Positions 25,351-34,207 of a stretch of DNA of 37,939 nt are shown in pieces. The stretch is taken from assembly GCA_003220535.1 (NCBI GenBank), contig QHSU01000014.1:1-37939 (forward strand). Reading direction: 5' to 3'. This DNA is from Candidatus Rokuibacteriota bacterium (GTDB lineage Bacteria > Methylomirabilota > Methylomirabilia > Rokubacteriales > CSP1-6). Within the stretch, counting starts at the first letter, position 1. Every line of letters begins with the position of its first letter. Both the position numbers and the translations under genes were made by a program. The notes beneath the pieces are model-generated. The model did not search any database. It was not told where the DNA came from and saw only the letters and a program-made list of their open reading frames with translations.

Positions 25351-25530
25351 CGCCCGCGGGTGCGGAACGCGGGGCGGGCGCGGGAGGGGCCGAAAAGGAC
25401 CCGTTCCCGCACCGCGGCGACGGACGCCGCGCGCCCGGATGGAGCCCAGCCGCCGCGGGAAAGCGAACGCGTGCCGCGTGGTCCGTTCGGCCCCTCCCGC
25501 GCTCGCCCCCGCGTTCCGCACCCGCGGGCG
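25351..25530. repeat. Long inverted repeat, 45-bp arms, MITE-like
   Basis: The left arm 25351-25394 and right arm 25486-25530 are reverse complements apart from one substitution and one extra base (core CCCGCGGGTGCGGAACGCGG on the left). The 91-base centre also pairs partly with itself (GGACC..GGTCC). There is no coding sequence. It lies between the SDR start and the hydrolase at 25615, i.e. between divergent genes. It could be a non-autonomous element, a REP-type unit or a structured RNA. Confidence 0.85.
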
Positions 25531-25614
25531 CCGCGCGCCGAGTATCGCAGAGCGGCTCCTCCGTGTACACTGTCCCGCCGGCCGAGGCGAGACTGGACAT
25601 AGTGAGGAGAGCTC

Positions 25615-26313
25615 ATGGCGACGTATGTGCTGGTTCACGGCGCGTATCAGGGAGGCTGGATCTGGAAGCCGGTCGCGGACCGGCTGCGAGCCGCGGGGCA
25701 TCGGGTCCACGCGCCCACGCTCGACGGTTGCGCCGAGCGCCACGATCAGGTGCGGTCGGGGATCACGGCCGCCACGCACGGGCAGGAAGTCGCGAAGCTC
25801 CTCTTCTACGAGGACCTCGCGCGGGTGATCCTCGTGGGGACGAGCTCGGGCGGCATGGTGATCTGCAAAGCCGCCGAGCTGGCACGCGACCGGATCGCGC
25901 GGCTCTTCTTCGTCGACGCGCTGGCGCTGATGTCGGGCGAGCGGGTCGCCGACATCGTGAAGCGCTCGGCGCCCAACGATATGACCGCGACGACGACGGG
26001 ACCCACGCGGGCGGATGCGGAGAAGCGCCTCTTCGCCGATCTCGACCCCGACACCCGCGCCTGGGCCCTGGCGCGTTATACGCCGCATCCGGTCGCGGCG
26101 CTCGAGGCGCCCGTCGAGCTCGGCGGCTTCTGGAGCCAGGCGTGGCCGACCACGGTCATCCGTTGCCGACGCGCTATGAACCCGCCCGAAGCGCACCAGC
26201 GTCGCACGGCCGAGCGGCTCAAGGCCGACTGGCACGAGCTAGACACCGGTCACTATCCGATGCTCAGTCAGCCGGAGCAGCTGACGCGCTTGCTCCTGGC
26301 CCCGGTTTCTTGA
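25615..26313 (+). CDS. Alpha/beta hydrolase (salicylate-esterase-like group)
   Basis: 232 residues, small cytoplasmic alpha/beta hydrolase. It starts ATYVLVHGAYQGGWIWKPVA with the oxyanion HGAYQGGW. The nucleophile elbow is VGTSSGGM (Ser about 81), with Asp in the FFVDALALM area and His in DTGHYPMLSQPEQ. It resembles plant-type methyl-ester hydrolases and the many bacterial relatives used in ester or lactone catabolism. GAGGAG lies before the ATG. It precedes the nitrile hydratase genes by 45 bases and may share their transcript. Confidence 0.85.
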   Translation: MATYVLVHGAYQGGWIWKPVADRLRAAGHRVHAPTLDGCAERHDQVRSGITAATHGQEVAKLLFYEDLARVILVGTSSGGMVICKAAELARDRIARLFFVDALALMSGERVADIVKRSAPNDMTATTTGPTRADAEKRLFADLDPDTRAWALARYTPHPVAALEAPVELGGFWSQAWPTTVIRCRRAMNPPEAHQRRTAERLKADWHELDTGHYPMLSQPEQLTRLLLAPVS

Positions 26314-26358
26314 CAGGGACATCGCCGCGTTGCACAGTGCCACTCGAGGCCGGATGAC

Positions 26359-27057
26359 ATGAACGGCATCCACGACATGGGCGGCATGCACGGCTTCGGG
26401 CGCGTCGATCGCGAGGAGAACGAGCCCGTCTTCCACGCGGCCTGGGAGAGTCGGGTCCTCGGACTCAGCCGCGCGTGCAGCGCTCAGCACCTCTTCAACA
26501 TCGACGAGAGCCGTCACGCCATCGAGCGGATGGCCCCGGTCGACTACCTCGGCTCGAGCTACTACGAGCGCTGGCTCGATCGCACCGTGCGCCTGCTCGT
26601 CGAGAAGGGCGTGATCACGCGCGAGGAGCTCGAGCGCCGCATGGCTCAGCTCGCCAGCGGCCACGACCCGGCGCCGCCGCACAGGGATCCCAAGCTCGTC
26701 GATCGCATGCTGCGGTCGACGAAGGAGCGCACTCCGTACCGCCAGCCCGGTCCGCCGCCTCGCTTCGCGATGGGCGATCGCGTCCTCACGCGGAGCGACG
26801 CGCCGATGGGGCACACGCGGCTGCCACGTTACGCCCGCGGCAAGCACGGCGTCATCGATTGCGTGCACGGGTCGTTCATCTTCCCGGACACGAACGCCCA
26901 CGGGCAGGGCGAGCAGCCTCACACGCTGTACAGCGTCCGCTTCGACGCCGCCGAGCTGTGGGGCGCGTCCGCCGAGCCTTGCGCGCCTGTCCGTCTCGAT
27001 CTCTGGGAGCGGTATCTCGATCCCCTGGCTGCAGCACCCGGAAGGAGCACGTCATGA
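26359..27057 (+). CDS. nthB: Nitrile hydratase beta subunit
   Basis: 232 residues. Pairs with the alpha subunit to hydrate nitriles to amides. It starts [20 protein letters not shown], the family hallmark, then [20 protein letters not shown], and the C-terminal beta-barrel [40 protein letters not shown], in two blocks. The order beta-alpha-accessory is that of the cobalt enzymes of Rhodococcus J1. Its stop overlaps the alpha start by four bases (ATGA). Confidence 0.95.
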   Translation: MNGIHDMGGMHGFGRVDREENEPVFHAAWESRVLGLSRACSAQHLFNIDESRHAIERMAPVDYLGSSYYERWLDRTVRLLVEKGVITREELERRMAQLASGHDPAPPHRDPKLVDRMLRSTKERTPYRQPGPPPRFAMGDRVLTRSDAPMGHTRLPRYARGKHGVIDCVHGSFIFPDTNAHGQGEQPHTLYSVRFDAAELWGASAEPCAPVRLDLWERYLDPLAAAPGRSTS

Positions 27058-27677
27058 GCGGCGCCTACGACGAGCACGGCCATCACCATCGCGAGCCTGA
27101 GTCAGTTCTCTCGCTGCGCGTCCGCGCGCTCGAGTCGCTGCTCGTGGAAAAGAAGCTCGTCTCGAGCGAAGCCGTCGATCGCATCGTCAGCGCTTACGAG
27201 CAGGACATCGGCCCGCACAACGGCGCCAAGGTCGTCGCCCGGGCCTGGGTCGACCCGGCGTACAAGCAACGGCTCCTCACCGACGGGACGGCGGCCATCG
27301 AGGAGCTGGGCTTCGGCGGCGTCGATCTCCATGTCGTCGAGAACAAGCCCGGCGTCCACAATCTCGTGGTCTGCACGCTCTGCTCCTGTTATCCCCACGC
27401 GCTCATCGGGCTGCCGCCGGTCTGGTACAAGTCGTTCGAGTACCGGTCCCGCGCGGTGCGGGAGCCGCGCGAGGTGCTGCGCGAGTTCGGCGTCGACCTG
27501 CCCGAGAGCGTCGAGATCCGCATCTGGGACTCGAGCGCCGAGCTGCGATATCTGGTTCTGCCGGAGCGCCCGGCCGGAACCGAGGGCCTGAGCGAGGCCC
27601 AGTTGGCGGAGCTGGTCACGCGTGACGCGATGATCGGCGTGGCGCTGACGCGGCCCCCGGCCTCCGCTGCCCGCTGA
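27054..27677 (+). CDS. nthA: Nitrile hydratase alpha subunit, cobalt type
   Basis: 207 residues. The metal-binding motif VCTLCSC has Cys107, Cys110 and Cys112. Thr between the first Cys and Leu marks the cobalt (rather than iron, CSLCSC) form, and two of the cysteines are normally oxidised after translation. [24 protein letters not shown] N-terminal helices, [40 protein letters not shown] and [20 protein letters not shown] are all present. AAGGAG lies before the ATG. No amidase gene lies nearby, so the fate of the amide product is not explained. Confidence 0.96.
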   Translation: MSGAYDEHGHHHREPESVLSLRVRALESLLVEKKLVSSEAVDRIVSAYEQDIGPHNGAKVVARAWVDPAYKQRLLTDGTAAIEELGFGGVDLHVVENKPGVHNLVVCTLCSCYPHALIGLPPVWYKSFEYRSRAVREPREVLREFGVDLPESVEIRIWDSSAELRYLVLPERPAGTEGLSEAQLAELVTRDAMIGVALTRPPASAAR

Positions 27678-27690
27678 CGGGGAGATGTCC

Positions 27691-28029
27691 ATGGATCCAG
27701 TGCCGAGCCGCGAGATCGCCGACATGACCGGCGACGCGGCGTTGCCACGGAAGAACGGCGAGCTCGTGTTCGCTGAGGCGTGGCAGGGCCGCATCTTCGG
27801 CATGACGGTGGCGATGAGCCACGAGGCCGGCTTCGAGTGGCGCGAGTTCCAGACGCAGCTGATTGCCGAGATCGCGCACGCGGAACGCGAGGGCGAGCCC
27901 TCGAGCTATTACGAGCGCTGGCTGCACGCCTTCGAGCGCTTGCTCGCCGACAAGGATCTGGTCGACCCGACCGCTCTGGCCGAGCGTACGCACGACTTCG
28001 AGGCCGGCCACCGCGACGACGTGTTCTAG
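27691..28029 (+). CDS. Nitrile hydratase accessory (activator) protein
   Basis: 112 residues from the ATG at 27691, which has GGGGAG six bases upstream; an ATG at 27685 is too close to that site. Small chaperone that helps cobalt insertion and cysteine oxidation in the alpha subunit; it resembles the beta-subunit N-domain. Marks are NGELVFAEAWQGRIFGMTVA, EFQTQLIAEIAHAER and [20 protein letters not shown]. It lies directly after the alpha gene, as in known operons. Confidence 0.88.
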   Translation: MDPVPSREIADMTGDAALPRKNGELVFAEAWQGRIFGMTVAMSHEAGFEWREFQTQLIAEIAHAEREGEPSSYYERWLHAFERLLADKDLVDPTALAERTHDFEAGHRDDVF

Positions 28030-28061
28030 CCGTCCGCAACGCCCGTACCAAGGAGAGCGTC

Positions 28062-29006
28062 ATGGCCCTCGATCCACAGGTCCAGGAAGTGATCAATCTC
28101 GTCATCAAGTCGGGGCGCCCGGCGTATCACACGCTGTCGCCCAAGGACGCGCGCCAGCTGTTCCGCGAGACGCGTCCGGCATCCACGCCCACGCCGCCGG
28201 AGATCGGCGCCGTCAAGAACCTCACGGCGGACGGCCCGGGCGGACCGATCCCATTGCGCGTCTATCGGCCTGCCGGTGTCGCGAGCGGCGCGTCGCTTCC
28301 GGCGCTCGTCTATTTCCACGGCGGCGGCTGGGTCATCGGCGACCTCGACACGCACGACGTGCAGTGCCGGCAGGTCACGGCGGAGGCGGGGATCACGGTC
28401 GTCGCGGTCGACTATCGCCTGGCGCCCGAGCACAAGTTCCCGGCGGCAGTGGACGATGCCTGGGCGGCGACGCGCTGGGTCGTCTCGCACGCCAGCGAGC
28501 TCGGCGTCGACGGCCGGCGCATCGCAGTCGCCGGTGATAGCGCGGGCGGCAACCTCGCCGCCGTCGTCGCGCTGCTGGCGCGTGACGCGGCCGATGGGCC
28601 GGCCATCGCGCTCCAGGTCCTCGTGTATCCGGTCACCGACCTCAGCAGCGAGTCGAAGTCGTACAACGACTTCGCCGAGGGCTATATGCTCACACGCGAT
28701 AGCATGCGCTGGTTCAAGAACCACTACCTGAAGTCGGCCGGCGACGCCGAGGACTGGCGTGCCTCGCCGATCCGCGCGAAGTCGCTGGCGGGGCTCCCGC
28801 CGGCGCTCGTCGTCACCGCGGGGTTCGATCCGCTGCGCGACGAGGGCGCGGCCTACGCGGCGCGACTCACGGAGGCTGGCGTGCGGGTCGACTACGTTTG
28901 CTACGGCGGCATGATCCACGGCTTCGTGCCCATGGGGCGGCTCATCGACACCGGCAACCGCGCCATCTCTCACGTCGCCGCGTCCCTGCGCCAGGTGCTT
29001 CGGTGA
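28062..29006 (+). CDS. Alpha/beta hydrolase, HSL (hormone-sensitive lipase) family
   Basis: 314 residues. The oxyanion motif HGGGWVIGDLDTHD (about 87-100), the YRLAPEHKFPAAVDD stretch, the nucleophile GDSAGGN (Ser about 161), the Asp in AGFDPLRDEG and the His in MIHGFVPMGR form the HSL-type triad. Likely a cytoplasmic carboxylesterase for short acyl chains. AAGGAGA lies before the ATG. It follows the accessory gene by 32 bases and may be in the same operon. It may hydrolyse other catabolic esters; no link to amides is shown. Confidence 0.92.
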   Translation: MALDPQVQEVINLVIKSGRPAYHTLSPKDARQLFRETRPASTPTPPEIGAVKNLTADGPGGPIPLRVYRPAGVASGASLPALVYFHGGGWVIGDLDTHDVQCRQVTAEAGITVVAVDYRLAPEHKFPAAVDDAWAATRWVVSHASELGVDGRRIAVAGDSAGGNLAAVVALLARDAADGPAIALQVLVYPVTDLSSESKSYNDFAEGYMLTRDSMRWFKNHYLKSAGDAEDWRASPIRAKSLAGLPPALVVTAGFDPLRDEGAAYAARLTEAGVRVDYVCYGGMIHGFVPMGRLIDTGNRAISHVAASLRQVLR

Positions 29007-29043
29007 GCCAAATTTCGCCGGGCCCACACAAGGAGCCGTCGCG

Positions 29044-29892
29044 ATGAACATCGGTATCTCCGTTCCACTGCCCGCGTATCACGTCGACGTCGCGTTCATG
29101 GCCAGGAAGGCCGAGGAGCTCGGGTTCGAGTCCTTCTGGTGCGCGGAGCATCCCTTCATCCCCGTGCACTCGACAAGCCGCTTCCCGGGCTCCGAGGACG
29201 GCGTCATCCCCGAGAGCTACTCGCACTTCGTCGATCCGTTCGTCGCGCTGGCGCGCGCCTCGGGCGCCACGACGAGGATCAAGCTCGGGACTGGCATCGT
29301 GCTCGTCCCCGAGCGCCACCCGTTGCTGCTCGCCAAGGAGATCTCGACCCTCGATCTCTTCAGTGGCGGGCGGTTCCTGTTCGGCATCGGCACGGGGTGG
29401 CTCAGGGAAGAGACCCAGATCATGGGCGGCGATTTCGACCATCGCTGGACGCAGGCGCGCGAGTCGATCCTGGCCATGAAAGAGCTCTGGACGAAGCCCG
29501 TGGCCGAGTTCCACGGCAAGTACTACGACTTCCCGCCCGTGAAGTCCTTCCCCAAGCCGGCGCAGAAGCCGCACCCGCCGGTGCTCCTCGGCGGCGGCGC
29601 GAAGAACGTCCTGCAGCGGGTCGTGGCCTGGGGCGACGGCTGGCTGCCGAATCGCATCACGCCGGACAAGCTCCGCGAGAGCCGCGCCACGCTCGACCGG
29701 ATGGCCAAGGATGCGGGGCGCGATCCGTCGAAGATCACCATCTCTGTCCACGGCCAGCCCGCCGACCGCGACCTTCTCCAGCGCTTCCACGACGCCGGCG
29801 CTCTCCGCGTCATCGTGCGACCACCGGTGGTGAAGACCGAGGCGGAGATGGGCGCGGAGATGTCGCGCATGGCTGACGCGATTCTCAGATAG
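29044..29892 (+). CDS. LLM-class, F420-dependent-type oxidoreductase
   Basis: 282 residues, luciferase-like (beta/alpha)8 flavoprotein. It starts MNIGISVPLPAYHVDVAFMA, then ESFWCAEHPF, KLGTGIVLVPERHPLLLAKE, STLDLFSGGRFLFGIGTGWL and PPVLLGGGAKNVLQRVVAWG. The GIGTGWLREE and KEISTLDLFSGGR pattern is that of the F420-using group, but FMN is an alternative. AAGGAG lies before the ATG. Likely reduces or oxidises a carbonyl or other small substrate; cofactor and substrate are uncertain. Probably the last gene of the nitrile hydratase operon. Confidence 0.9.
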   Translation: MNIGISVPLPAYHVDVAFMARKAEELGFESFWCAEHPFIPVHSTSRFPGSEDGVIPESYSHFVDPFVALARASGATTRIKLGTGIVLVPERHPLLLAKEISTLDLFSGGRFLFGIGTGWLREETQIMGGDFDHRWTQARESILAMKELWTKPVAEFHGKYYDFPPVKSFPKPAQKPHPPVLLGGGAKNVLQRVVAWGDGWLPNRITPDKLRESRATLDRMAKDAGRDPSKITISVHGQPADRDLLQRFHDAGALRVIVRPPVVKTEAEMGAEMSRMADAILR

Positions 29893-29939
29893 CCGTAGCG
29901 GACGGCGCGCGCGCCTGACGCCCTCCGTCGGCGCGCGAG

Positions 29940-31385
29940 CTATTTCGGCAGCGTGAGCCGGGCCACCTCGTCGACAGACGTCGCCTTGTCCAGGCCGGCG
30001 ACCGCGGCCACGAAGCGATCGTACTGCTCCGGCGTGATCGGCAGGCCGGGTACGAAGCGCCGGAGGACTTCCGCGTCCCGCCTGAAGTCCCACATCAGCT
30101 CGCGACCGTCGTATTCTCCGGTGACGCGCCGGCCGGCCCGCATGGTGACAGTCAAGCGGGGCGCAAAGCACTCGCGGCCGACCACACCGAGAATCTCGAC
30201 GCGTCGCTGGAGCGCGGCCACACGCGCCGCCAGTGCCTCGCCCGCGGCGGCGCCCGCGTCACGCGGATCTTCCACGTTGCGCTCCAGCACGGGATAGTCG
30301 CCGGCGATCAGCGTGTAGGCCAGCATGTACGCGGTGCGACCGAAGCCGCTGCCGTCGGCCGCCGGCGGCCGCGGAAATCTGGGCGTCGGGTAGAGCGTCT
30401 CGAGGTAATTCATCTCGAGCGTGATGTGCTCGATCTCGTCGGGCGCGAGCTTGTGTCGCGCCACCATCTCGCTCGCCAGCCAGACGACCGGCTGATTGAA
30501 GCCCGGCGTCGGATAGACCTTGAACTTGACGTCGAGGACTTCCCAGCGCTGGCCGAGGTCCGCGACGACGTCGTCGAGATCGGCCTTGGGTGGTCCGGTG
30601 AAGGTATAGGCCAGATCGCCTTTGCTACTCCCCGTGAACGCGTAGTAGAACCCGCCCTCGCCCTCCAGCGCGGTCGGCGCGCCCTGAAAGCCCTGGGCCG
30701 CGAGGCTGGCTGCCCACATCCCACTTCGCGCCGCCTGGGCCTCGGCGAAGTCGGCGTCGCGCGCGCCGGTGCGCTGGCCCTCGATCAGGCTCCCCGCGAA
30801 GCTCGCCGCAAGGGCGATCGCGTTGGTGATTCCGCGCGCGTCGAGGCCGAGCAGCCTCGCCGTCGTCGCCGCGCAGCCGAGAATGCCGTAGACCGGGCTC
30901 GCGCGAAAGCCGTGCGCCGGAGTCGAGGGAATGAAATCGCGCGCACATCGGCACTGCACCTCGTAGCCGGCGACGAGGGCCGTCAACAGCTCGCGGCCCG
31001 TCTTCCCTTCCCCTTCGGCGGTCGCCAGACCGGCCGGAACGATGAGGACGCCGGGATGCGTGAGCATGCGATACGAGTCGCACTGGTTGTTCACCGCCAC
31101 CGCCACACCGTTGGCGAAGGCGGCGCCCGCGCGCGTCACGCGCGTGCCGTCCACCCACAACGTGGCGCCCTGCCCGGCCCCGACCCGGCGCGCGCCGAGG
31201 CGCTCGTGCTCGAGCACGGCGCGCTGGGCCGCGAGCGCGCGCGGGCTCGCCGCGCCCGCCATACCGACGGTGACGGCGTGGTTCACGCACGCCTTCGCCT
31301 TGTCGACGACGGCGGCCGGAAGCTCCTCGACGCGGAGCCGGGCGACGAACTCTCCGAGCTGTACGGCGAGGGGCGTCTTTTCCAT
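29940..31385 (-). CDS. MmgE/PrpD family protein
   Basis: 481 residues, the family's usual length. Members include 2-methylcitrate dehydratase PrpD, iminodisuccinate epimerase and cis-aconitate decarboxylase. The N-terminal all-alpha domain has VNHAVTVGMAGAASPRALAA, and the middle has TALVAGYEVQCRCARDFIPS and GFRASPVYGILGCAATTARL. The C-terminal MmgE domain has the typical YPTPGFNQPVVWLA and IEHITLEMNYLETLYP. No other methylcitrate-cycle gene is near, so PrpD activity is not implied. It is transcribed opposite to the surrounding hydrolases and oxidoreductases. Confidence 0.88.
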   Translation of the reverse strand: MEKTPLAVQLGEFVARLRVEELPAAVVDKAKACVNHAVTVGMAGAASPRALAAQRAVLEHERLGARRVGAGQGATLWVDGTRVTRAGAAFANGVAVAVNNQCDSYRMLTHPGVLIVPAGLATAEGEGKTGRELLTALVAGYEVQCRCARDFIPSTPAHGFRASPVYGILGCAATTARLLGLDARGITNAIALAASFAGSLIEGQRTGARDADFAEAQAARSGMWAASLAAQGFQGAPTALEGEGGFYYAFTGSSKGDLAYTFTGPPKADLDDVVADLGQRWEVLDVKFKVYPTPGFNQPVVWLASEMVARHKLAPDEIEHITLEMNYLETLYPTPRFPRPPAADGSGFGRTAYMLAYTLIAGDYPVLERNVEDPRDAGAAAGEALAARVAALQRRVEILGVVGRECFAPRLTVTMRAGRRVTGEYDGRELMWDFRRDAEVLRRFVPGLPITPEQYDRFVAAVAGLDKATSVDEVARLTLPK

Positions 31386-31418
31386 ACTCTATAGCCGCGC
31401 CTCGCCCGGCGGGCCCCG

Positions 31419-31449
31419 AGCCCCGCGACGGCCTGCGGCGCGCACTACG
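31419..31449. repeat. Dispersed intergenic GC-rich repeat, copy 2
   Basis: One mismatch to 19816-19846. It again lies directly upstream of a minus-strand start (31385) and before a divergent or opposite gene. Confidence 0.75.
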
Positions 31450-31469
31450 GCTGGAGCATAATACGGCGC

Positions 31470-32264
31470 ATGCGACCTCGGGAGGAGACGATCTCGGTCG
31501 GCGGCGTCGGCGTGCACACCTGGATCGGTGGCCAGGGCGACCCCTTGCTGGTGCTCCACGGCGCCGGCGGCAACCGCGGCTGGACGCGGTGGCTCGCGCA
31601 GGTCGCGGAGCGCTTCACGGTTTGGGCGCCCACGCACCCGGGCTTCGGGCGCTCGGGCGACGCCGACTGGATGGACGGCATCGACGACCTCGCGCGGTTC
31701 CATCTCTGGTTCATCGAGGCCGCCCGGCTCGGGCGGCCGCACCTGCTGGGCCACTCGATCGGCGGGTGGACCGCCGCGGAGATGGCGACGATGAGCCCGG
31801 GCTCGATCGACCGGCTCGTCCTCGTGGCGCCGGTCGGTCTGAAGCCGGAGACCGGCGAGATCCTCGACGTCTTCTACTATTCGCCCCCACAGCTCCTCAC
31901 CATGACCGTCCACGATCCGAAGACCGTTCCGGAGTGGGACGAGCTCTACGGCCGAGCCCCGACGCCGGCGGAGCTCGAGATCGCCACACGCAACCGGGAG
32001 ATGGCGGCGCGCCTGACCTGGAAGCCCTACATGCACAACCCGCGTCTGGCCAACTTCCTGCCGCGGGTGACGAATCCGACGCTGATCGTCTGGGGGCGCG
32101 AGGACCGCGTCGTGCCCGTCGAGTGCGGCGAGCAGTACCGCCGGCTCTTGCCCAACGCGAAGCTCACCGTGCTCGAGCGGTGCGGCCACCTGCCACCGAT
32201 CGAGCAGCCCGACGCCTTCGCGCGCCTGGTACTCGATTTCCTCGGAGGGAACCCGCGGCGATGA
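31470..32264 (+). CDS. Alpha/beta hydrolase, meta-cleavage-hydrolase-like
   Basis: 264 residues. The oxyanion HGAGGNRGW, FTVWAPTHPGFGRSG, the nucleophile GHSIGGW (Ser about 92), Asp in VWGREDRVVPVECG and His in RCGHLPPIEQPDAF make a full catalytic triad. The pattern resembles enzymes that cut C-C bonds of ring-cleavage products, and epoxide or ester hydrolases. Its TGA overlaps the ATG of the LLM monooxygenase (ATGA at 32261-32264), so the two are translationally coupled and very likely act on one pathway. Confidence 0.88.
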   Translation: MRPREETISVGGVGVHTWIGGQGDPLLVLHGAGGNRGWTRWLAQVAERFTVWAPTHPGFGRSGDADWMDGIDDLARFHLWFIEAARLGRPHLLGHSIGGWTAAEMATMSPGSIDRLVLVAPVGLKPETGEILDVFYYSPPQLLTMTVHDPKTVPEWDELYGRAPTPAELEIATRNREMAARLTWKPYMHNPRLANFLPRVTNPTLIVWGREDRVVPVECGEQYRRLLPNAKLTVLERCGHLPPIEQPDAFARLVLDFLGGNPRR

Positions 32265-33391
32265 AGCTCTACTACTTCAGCGAGATGCCGCACCACGAGT
32301 TTCCCGACGAGGAGGGCGACAAGTACCCGTCGCTCCGCCTCGAGTTCCCAAACCGGTTCTTCGACCGGGAGAAGGCCGCGGCGAACTATCAGCGCTACCT
32401 CACCGAGTACGAGTTCGCCGATCAAGCGGGCTTCGACGGCCTCATGATCAACGAGCACCACTCGACGCCCTCGTGCGTGAACGTCGGCGTGAACATGACC
32501 GCCGCGGTGCTCGCGCGTACGACGCGGCGGGCGAAGATCCTGCTGCTCGGCAACATCCTGCCGATCGAGGACAACCCCGTGCGGATGGCCGAGCAGCTCG
32601 CGATGGCGGACCTCATCTCCGGTGGCCGCGTGCTCTCCGGCTTCGTGCGCGGCGTCGGCGTGGAGACCTGGTGGTCCAACACGAATCCCGTCCACAACCG
32701 CGAGCGCTTCGAGGAGTGCCACGACCTCATCCTCAAGTGCTGGACGGCGCCGGGGCCCTTCCGCTGGGAAGGGCGCCACTACCACTTCCGCCATGTGAAC
32801 CCGTGGTGCCTGCCGCTCCAGAAGCCGCACCCGCCCATCTGGATCCCCGGCACCGCCAGTCCGGAGACCGCCATCTGGGCCGGCCGCCGAGGCTACACCT
32901 ACGTCCCGTTCCTGGTGCCGTTCGAGATCGCGCGCGAGCTGTTCGACTACTATCGACAGGGTGCCGCAGAGGTCGGCCGGTCAGTGACCCCCGACAACCT
33001 CGGCTTCCTCATCTGCGCCGTCACGGCGGAGACCAAGGCGAAAGCGCTCGAGGCCGGGCGGCATTTCGTGTGGCGCATGGGGCCGACGCTCAGGGCGCCC
33101 ACCGAGTTCTTCGCGCCGGTCGGGATGCGCTCGCGGGCGGGCGTGCAGTTCGCGCTACGCGCGCGCCCGCGGTCGCTGGCGACGATGAGCTACCAGGAGC
33201 TGCTGGACGGACAGTTCATCGTCGCCGGCACGCCGGACGAGGTGATCGATCGCTTCGCGCACGTTCGGCGCGAGCTGGGCATCGGCCACCTCCTCCTGGA
33301 AGCGCAGGAGTCGCGCCTGGACCATCCGACGACGATGCGCTCGATCGAGCTGATGGGGGCGAAGGTCATCCCGGCGGTGGCGGCACTCTAG
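32261..33391 (+). CDS. LLM-class flavin-dependent oxidoreductase (bacterial luciferase-like)
   Basis: 376 residues, luciferase-like monooxygenase fold. It starts MKLYYFSEMPHHEFPDEEGD, then the FDGLMINEHHSTPSCVNVGV motif (Glu-His-His typical of the group), ILLLGNILPIEDNPVRMAEQ, DLISGGRVLSGFVRGVGVET and HFRHVNPWCLPLQKPHPPIW. It would use reduced FMN and oxygen on a small organic substrate; the reductase is not encoded here. It is coupled to the preceding hydrolase by an ATGA overlap, so oxygenation followed by hydrolysis is a reasonable guess. It converges with tadA (4 bases between stops). Confidence 0.9.
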   Translation: MKLYYFSEMPHHEFPDEEGDKYPSLRLEFPNRFFDREKAAANYQRYLTEYEFADQAGFDGLMINEHHSTPSCVNVGVNMTAAVLARTTRRAKILLLGNILPIEDNPVRMAEQLAMADLISGGRVLSGFVRGVGVETWWSNTNPVHNRERFEECHDLILKCWTAPGPFRWEGRHYHFRHVNPWCLPLQKPHPPIWIPGTASPETAIWAGRRGYTYVPFLVPFEIARELFDYYRQGAAEVGRSVTPDNLGFLICAVTAETKAKALEAGRHFVWRMGPTLRAPTEFFAPVGMRSRAGVQFALRARPRSLATMSYQELLDGQFIVAGTPDEVIDRFAHVRRELGIGHLLLEAQESRLDHPTTMRSIELMGAKVIPAVAAL

Positions 33392-33395
33392 CGGC

Positions 33396-33863
<468 letters not shown>

Positions 33864-34121
33864 TTAGGGGCTCTCGGCCGGCGACGCGTGGAACGCCACG
33901 AGCGGGGGCGCCGCCAACGCCTCCACGGCTTGACTGCTCCGCGGCCGCTTCTCGCTCACGTTGGCGATGATGAGCACGGCCACGACGGCGATGACCGCGA
34001 TCCCGACGCCGGCGATCAGCAGGATCGTCATCGGCTCCATCGCCTCGGCGCGGGCTGGTTGCACCAGCACGGCGGCCAGCGCCGCCAGCAGCACTACGCA
34101 CACACACCGTTTGAAGGTCAC
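33864..34121 (-). CDS. Small membrane protein of unknown function
   Basis: 85 residues from a GTG at 34121 (VTFKRCVCVVLLAALAAVLV); GGGAGG lies about 6 bases upstream. A signal peptide-like first helix ends at PARAEAM. It is followed by a clear transmembrane helix MTILLIAGVGIAVIAVVAVL then IIAN and a basic, soluble tail (SEKRPRSSQAVEALAAPP). No known family was recognised. Extending the frame upstream to 34298 would run through the tRNA-Arg relic, so I reject that start. Confidence 0.6.
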   Translation of the reverse strand: MTFKRCVCVVLLAALAAVLVQPARAEAMEPMTILLIAGVGIAVIAVVAVLIIANVSEKRPRSSQAVEALAAPPLVAFHASPAESP

Positions 34122-34162
34122 GAGGTCCTCCCTTCCGTCGGTCCCACGTCGGAGGTTGAGTG

Positions 34163-34207
34163 TGGTGCGCCCTAGAGGATTCGAACCTCTGGCCTTCGGA
34201 TTCGTAG
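34163..34207 (-). repeat. tRNA-Arg(ACG) 3' half with CCA (att-like relic)
   Basis: The minus strand from 34207 reads CTACGAATCCGAAGGCCAGA then GGTTCGAATCCTCTAGGGCG and CACCA: the anticodon loop with ACG, 3' anticodon-stem strand, variable loop, T-arm and acceptor strand of a tRNA-Arg. The 5' half is missing; instead a GC hairpin (GGGACCGGC-TCGTC-GCCGGCCCC) precedes it. This is the usual scar of an element that integrates into a tRNA 3' half. The intact tRNA would be expected at higher coordinates, beyond this window. Confidence 0.75.

Noticed and set aside
25331..25600. Short ORFs within the inverted repeat
   Set aside because: Arg/Pro/Gly-rich in every frame on both strands because of the palindrome; no ribosome site.
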